DNA of 64,000 nt from positions 310,001 to 374,000 of the forward strand of contig BDSL01000084.1 of the NCBI GenBank assembly GCA_003116995.1. The letters run 5' to 3'. The number at the start of each line of letters is the position of its first letter. Position 1 is the first letter of the stretch. Below, in pieces: positions 60,797 to 64,000 of the stretch. Both the position numbers and the translations under genes were made by a program. The stretch is from Yamagishiella unicocca. Its lineage: Eukaryota > Chlorophyta > Chlorophyceae > Chlamydomonadales > Volvocaceae. The notes beneath the pieces were generated by a model. That model saw nothing but the letters and a program-made list of their open reading frames with translations. It was not told the DNA's origin and ran no database searches.

Positions 60797-62989
60797 ATGC
60801 AGATCTCCCAGGTTGCAGTCGTCAGCATTTTGAGCGTTTGCTTACTCCTAGCATTTAGCCTTCTCCTCAATAGTCTTAATACCGCAAGTAACGCGCTTCT
60901 TGCGAATGGCGAGGCTTGCAGTTCCGTCTTGCCCTGGCTCGCTGCACATGACGCAGCTCCCAACAAAGCCAACGGCGCCATTAGCAGCTTCAAGGCTATC
61001 AATGATCCCAGTCAGAGAATACTGTCCGAGTTCATCCGCTCTATTGGATACAAGCCTCCAGAAGCCAATGATGCCAGCCCCTTCTTCTTGGCGGACAAGC
61101 ATCCAGCATTTGATATTGTTATCGATGTTGGTACGTCGATGGTCGACGTTTTGTCACTCCACGCATTCAAGCATGACCGGGCTACATAGCCTCAACTTCC
61201 CCGTTCCGGTACTTCCACCTGGCAGGAGCTTACCATTGCCAAGATTACACGATCACCGCTTACAAGCGGGGCTACACAGTGTATTCATTTGAGCTGAAGT
61301 AAGTGTGTTGACTCGACACGGTTGATAGCCCAGTGGATGAATATGCCATCGTAGGACGCCTAGTCTCGATCCACCCATCCTGTGGCGTCTCTCGACATCA
61401 CATGTACCTCGTGTCTGTCTTCCTATGCAACACGCTCGCTGCTATGTTCTGACTGTATGGTCGGTCGTACAGAAGTATTGGTAGCTAGCCTAGGTAACCT
61501 AGACGGTGCGAAACAATTACGCGATTGTTTCGCGAGGGGTCCCAAGACACCTCCCATGCTTGGGCTTACCACTTTGTCATCAGCAGGGCGCCCGCCATAC
61601 ACAACACACGTCGCGTGAATTGGCAGACCACTGAACTCATGTTTTGTCCGGGAGGTCATAAGCAGTCGTATCAGCCTTGCGGCTTGCCAAAGCGCAAGGC
61701 GCAGTCCGTGGTAGGTGGATGACTGTGCAATTCGTAAAAAAGGAAAAGGGAGTTCCATATGACGTCACCGTTATGATTGCATGGGTACGGGCGGGCGAGG
61801 GAACTTAGCCTTAAATTGATCGTAACCCTCCTCCTTCCTGGCTTGCGGACTTGAGCTGAGTCGCCTTTCCCCGCCCGTCGCTGCCTGTTGGTGTTCTTTG
61901 GGGCGTCCGTCCCCAGCCCGCACAACGTGAACTTTTGTATGCAAACCTTCCAGAAGGAAAATCTTGTCGAGGGCGACAACTTCACGGTGATCACTCCCAC
62001 ACCAGGGGAGGTGCCACAGTTCACTGTGCACCAAGGAAAGCCCCACATTTACTTCTTTAAGGCTGGGGTTTCTAATCGGAAAGGCGGGACGGCCATCAAG
62101 CAGGGGGATGTCATGACCCAAGTGGACGCCGCAGCATCCGGCGACATCCCGCTCGTCCGTATTGACGATGTAGTGCCATCGGACTCCCGCGTCTACGTCT
62201 TCAAGGTATGGCATTACTTCAGCGGCGGAGTTGTGGCTCTTTGGTTGTGGATGGAACGATTACCCATCAGACGGGGTCACTGCACGACAAGGATGCGTGC
62301 CGGGGCCGGCTATATTAGTTGCCTCTCGGCCTAAGACGGACGAGAGCAACACCCGCGCGCTTAGTCTCGGCAATGCGCTCCATCCATTACCGGAAGTTCC
62401 ATGACGCGGACTGCCATGCACGAACGCATAGCCCGCACTTAGTAAGAACCAGCCAGCACCCGGCAAGCACTAGCCCACGTGTGACCTCCTTGCCCCCCTC
62501 CCGCTGCTGCCCACGCACCACCTCCCTCCATTCATGCACCCTGCCGCCACAACCGACGACCACAGAGCGACACGCAAGGCCACGAGTTTGGCGTCTACAC
62601 GGGAGCAGAACAGCTGCTGAGGAATGGCAAAATTCACCTCCTGGCGTTGGAGTTTTGGCCACAGGGCAGCCGCGAGAATGGCTTCGAGTCCAAAGCGCTC
62701 TTGGACTACCTGTACGACCACCGGTTTATGTGCTTCGATGCCGGCACGCATTGGTACGACAAGGTTGGCCGGCCCAGCCAGATTCATGCCTTTGATGACT
62801 TCTTGGACGCAGTGCCAAGGTACGCCTTGCCGCCTACGTATATCCTTTTGGCGATTGTCCTTTGGATACCGTACTTGGGGAGCACGACAGACTGAAAATT
62901 GCCTTCTCTGCCCCCTAACTACTCATCCTAGAACCATGGATCCCATTGGCGGTTGGGAAGATCTGGTTTGCTCCCGCTTCGAGTCCTAA
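60797..62989 (+). CDS. FkbM-family methyltransferase, type II membrane protein
   Basis: Exons 60797-61130, 61226-61298, 61917-62205, 62566-62819 and 62932-62989 join in phase to 335 residues. Residues 6-24 (AVVSILSVCLLLAFSLLLN core) form one hydrophobic anchor, so the catalytic part probably faces the ER or Golgi lumen. The SAM-binding region reads FDIVIDVGAYHCQDYT, followed by GYTVYSFELNP, where the acidic residue should bind the ribose. Later motifs are IPLVRIDDV, VYVFK, then DTQGHEFGVYTGAEQLL and LLALEFWPQG. These match the FkbM pattern (DVGAN.G, E.P, K.D.EG.E) with some changes. FkbM-type enzymes methylate sugar hydroxyls or small molecules, so a role in glycan O-methylation is a reasonable inference. 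An in-frame Met at 60722 would add 25 residues before the anchor. Confidence 0.8.
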
Positions 62990-64000
62990 GACCCTTTGAA
63001 CCGGCCAACGACGAAGTTGACGACATGTCCAGGTGAGTTCGCCAACCACGCGTACGTTCGCTTACTTCTTGCCATTGCGCGTCGGTCCCTGTTGGACTGT
63101 CTTCCAGCGGGCAGGTGCGAAGTGTGCGGGCGGCCCGACCTACGACAAGCCTCCAGCTTGGATCGTTGCTTTATGGAGAGTGGGGACCGTGTTCTGAACC
63201 AAGTGACCAGCGGACAGCCTCCGCCCCTGCCGCCGCTTATAGATTCCAACCCTCCATGCGACAGTTGTTCTGATCCGGTGGGATTGCGTTTTCTTCTGTC
63301 CAGGATTGGCATCGGGGCGCAGCCGCCGCTTCATATGGCACACGGGCGGTTTTGGTGGGGTCGCCAGCCATGTGCTGAAGACAAAGCCCAACATGCGGCG
63401 CCAGCTGGACCAGCACTCCTGGCCCAGTGTGTCTTGGCCTGCAGTGTGGACCTTGTAGCGGCATTCTGAATTTCTTTCCGTTTTGTCGCGGTCTGCTGCG
63501 CGGTTCCCGGTTTGTAACGGGTGCCTGGGACGAACGCGAGGCACACGGCGGAGTTCCCTGGTTGCGCTATGCAGATGGTTTTGAGTCTATTGCCACCTCT
63601 TCTCAACATCTGCAAGTGGAGCTGAAGCTTCTTTCTGAGTTTTTCTGGCTTCGGTAATGTGAGGGCTTGAGGAAGTGCGAAGCACTGGTTATGCGTCATG
63701 ATCAATACCAGTCCAAGCGCCTAAGCGGAGGTCGTCACCCTGGCTACCTCTCAAGGGCAGATGGCACTCTCTGGCCCCCCCCAATGGCAACGGTTTTTAC
63801 GCCACCCCCCAAATGGTAACTGATGTCTTGGTGGTGCAGGATGCCAAGTGGTGCAGCTGCAGGGCACGACGGCACTGGGTCCCAACGTCCCGTTGTTTCG
63901 TGCACGAAAGAACTTCTACGAGCAGGACGGCGTGCGATGTATACTCTGTGCAGCCGCCTTGATGTATGCAGAAGTTGGGCAGCTTCTGTATGATCGAACG
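62990..64000. other. 3' flank of the methyltransferase gene
   Basis: No gene is supportable. The first 500 bp is probably 3' UTR. A short open frame at 63427-63657 has no recognisable domain. The sequence near 63840-64000 might be an exon of a gene that continues past the window, but no motif identifies it. Confidence 0.35.
63513..63517 (+). terminator. Candidate poly(A) signal TGTAA for the methyltransferase gene
   Basis: TGTAA lies about 525 nt after the stop codon, in the expected orientation for a volvocine 3' end. A pentamer alone is weak evidence. Confidence 0.3.

Overview
The window looks like nuclear DNA of a chlamydomonadalean (volvocine) green alga. The reasons are intron-dense, GC-rich genes with short GT-AG introns, many minisatellites inside introns, TGTAA-type poly(A) signals, a short run of the Chlamydomonas-type telomere motif TTTTAGGG, and a flagellar outer-arm dynein heavy chain. 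All names come from motifs read by eye; no database search was possible.

Layout. (1) 213-3260 (+): an Aurora-like Ser/Thr kinase (kinase 1). (2) 3261-7222: about 4 kb with no supportable gene. (3) 7223-10451 (-): a paralogous kinase (kinase 2). (4) 11320-34644 (-): one very large gene of about 40 exons encoding an axonemal dynein heavy chain, most like the outer-arm beta chain, complete from start to stop. (5) 36474 to about 38.6 kb (+): a HAD-superfamily protein with a probable organelle-targeting N-terminus, divergent from the dynein gene. (6) 38.6-42.7 kb: no supportable gene. (7) 42760 to about 51047 (-): an autonomous Helitron encoding a spliced Rep-helicase protein (HUH nuclease plus PIF1-like helicase) with extra N-terminal modules. 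(8) 53195-57236 (+): the third kinase paralogue, possibly with a 5' exon at 52404. (9) 57.2-60.8 kb: gene-poor, with a minisatellite and a long near-perfect hairpin. (10) 60797-62989 (+): a type II membrane FkbM-family methyltransferase. The last 1 kb holds no clear gene.

How the parts relate. The three kinases form a dispersed local family. Their three central catalytic exons are exactly 153, 180 and 117 nt in all copies, and kinases 1 and 3 also share intron sequence. Comparing those introns exposes a roughly 110-130 bp insertion in kinase 1 whose core recurs inside a Helitron intron, so one mobile short repeat is caught with an apparent empty site. Dynein, HAD protein and methyltransferase look like unrelated single-copy neighbours. 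The most unusual items are the kinase family with its altered glycine loop and DYG motif, the Helitron with a degenerate OTU-like domain, the short mobile repeat, and the 49-bp-stem hairpin near 60.3 kb.
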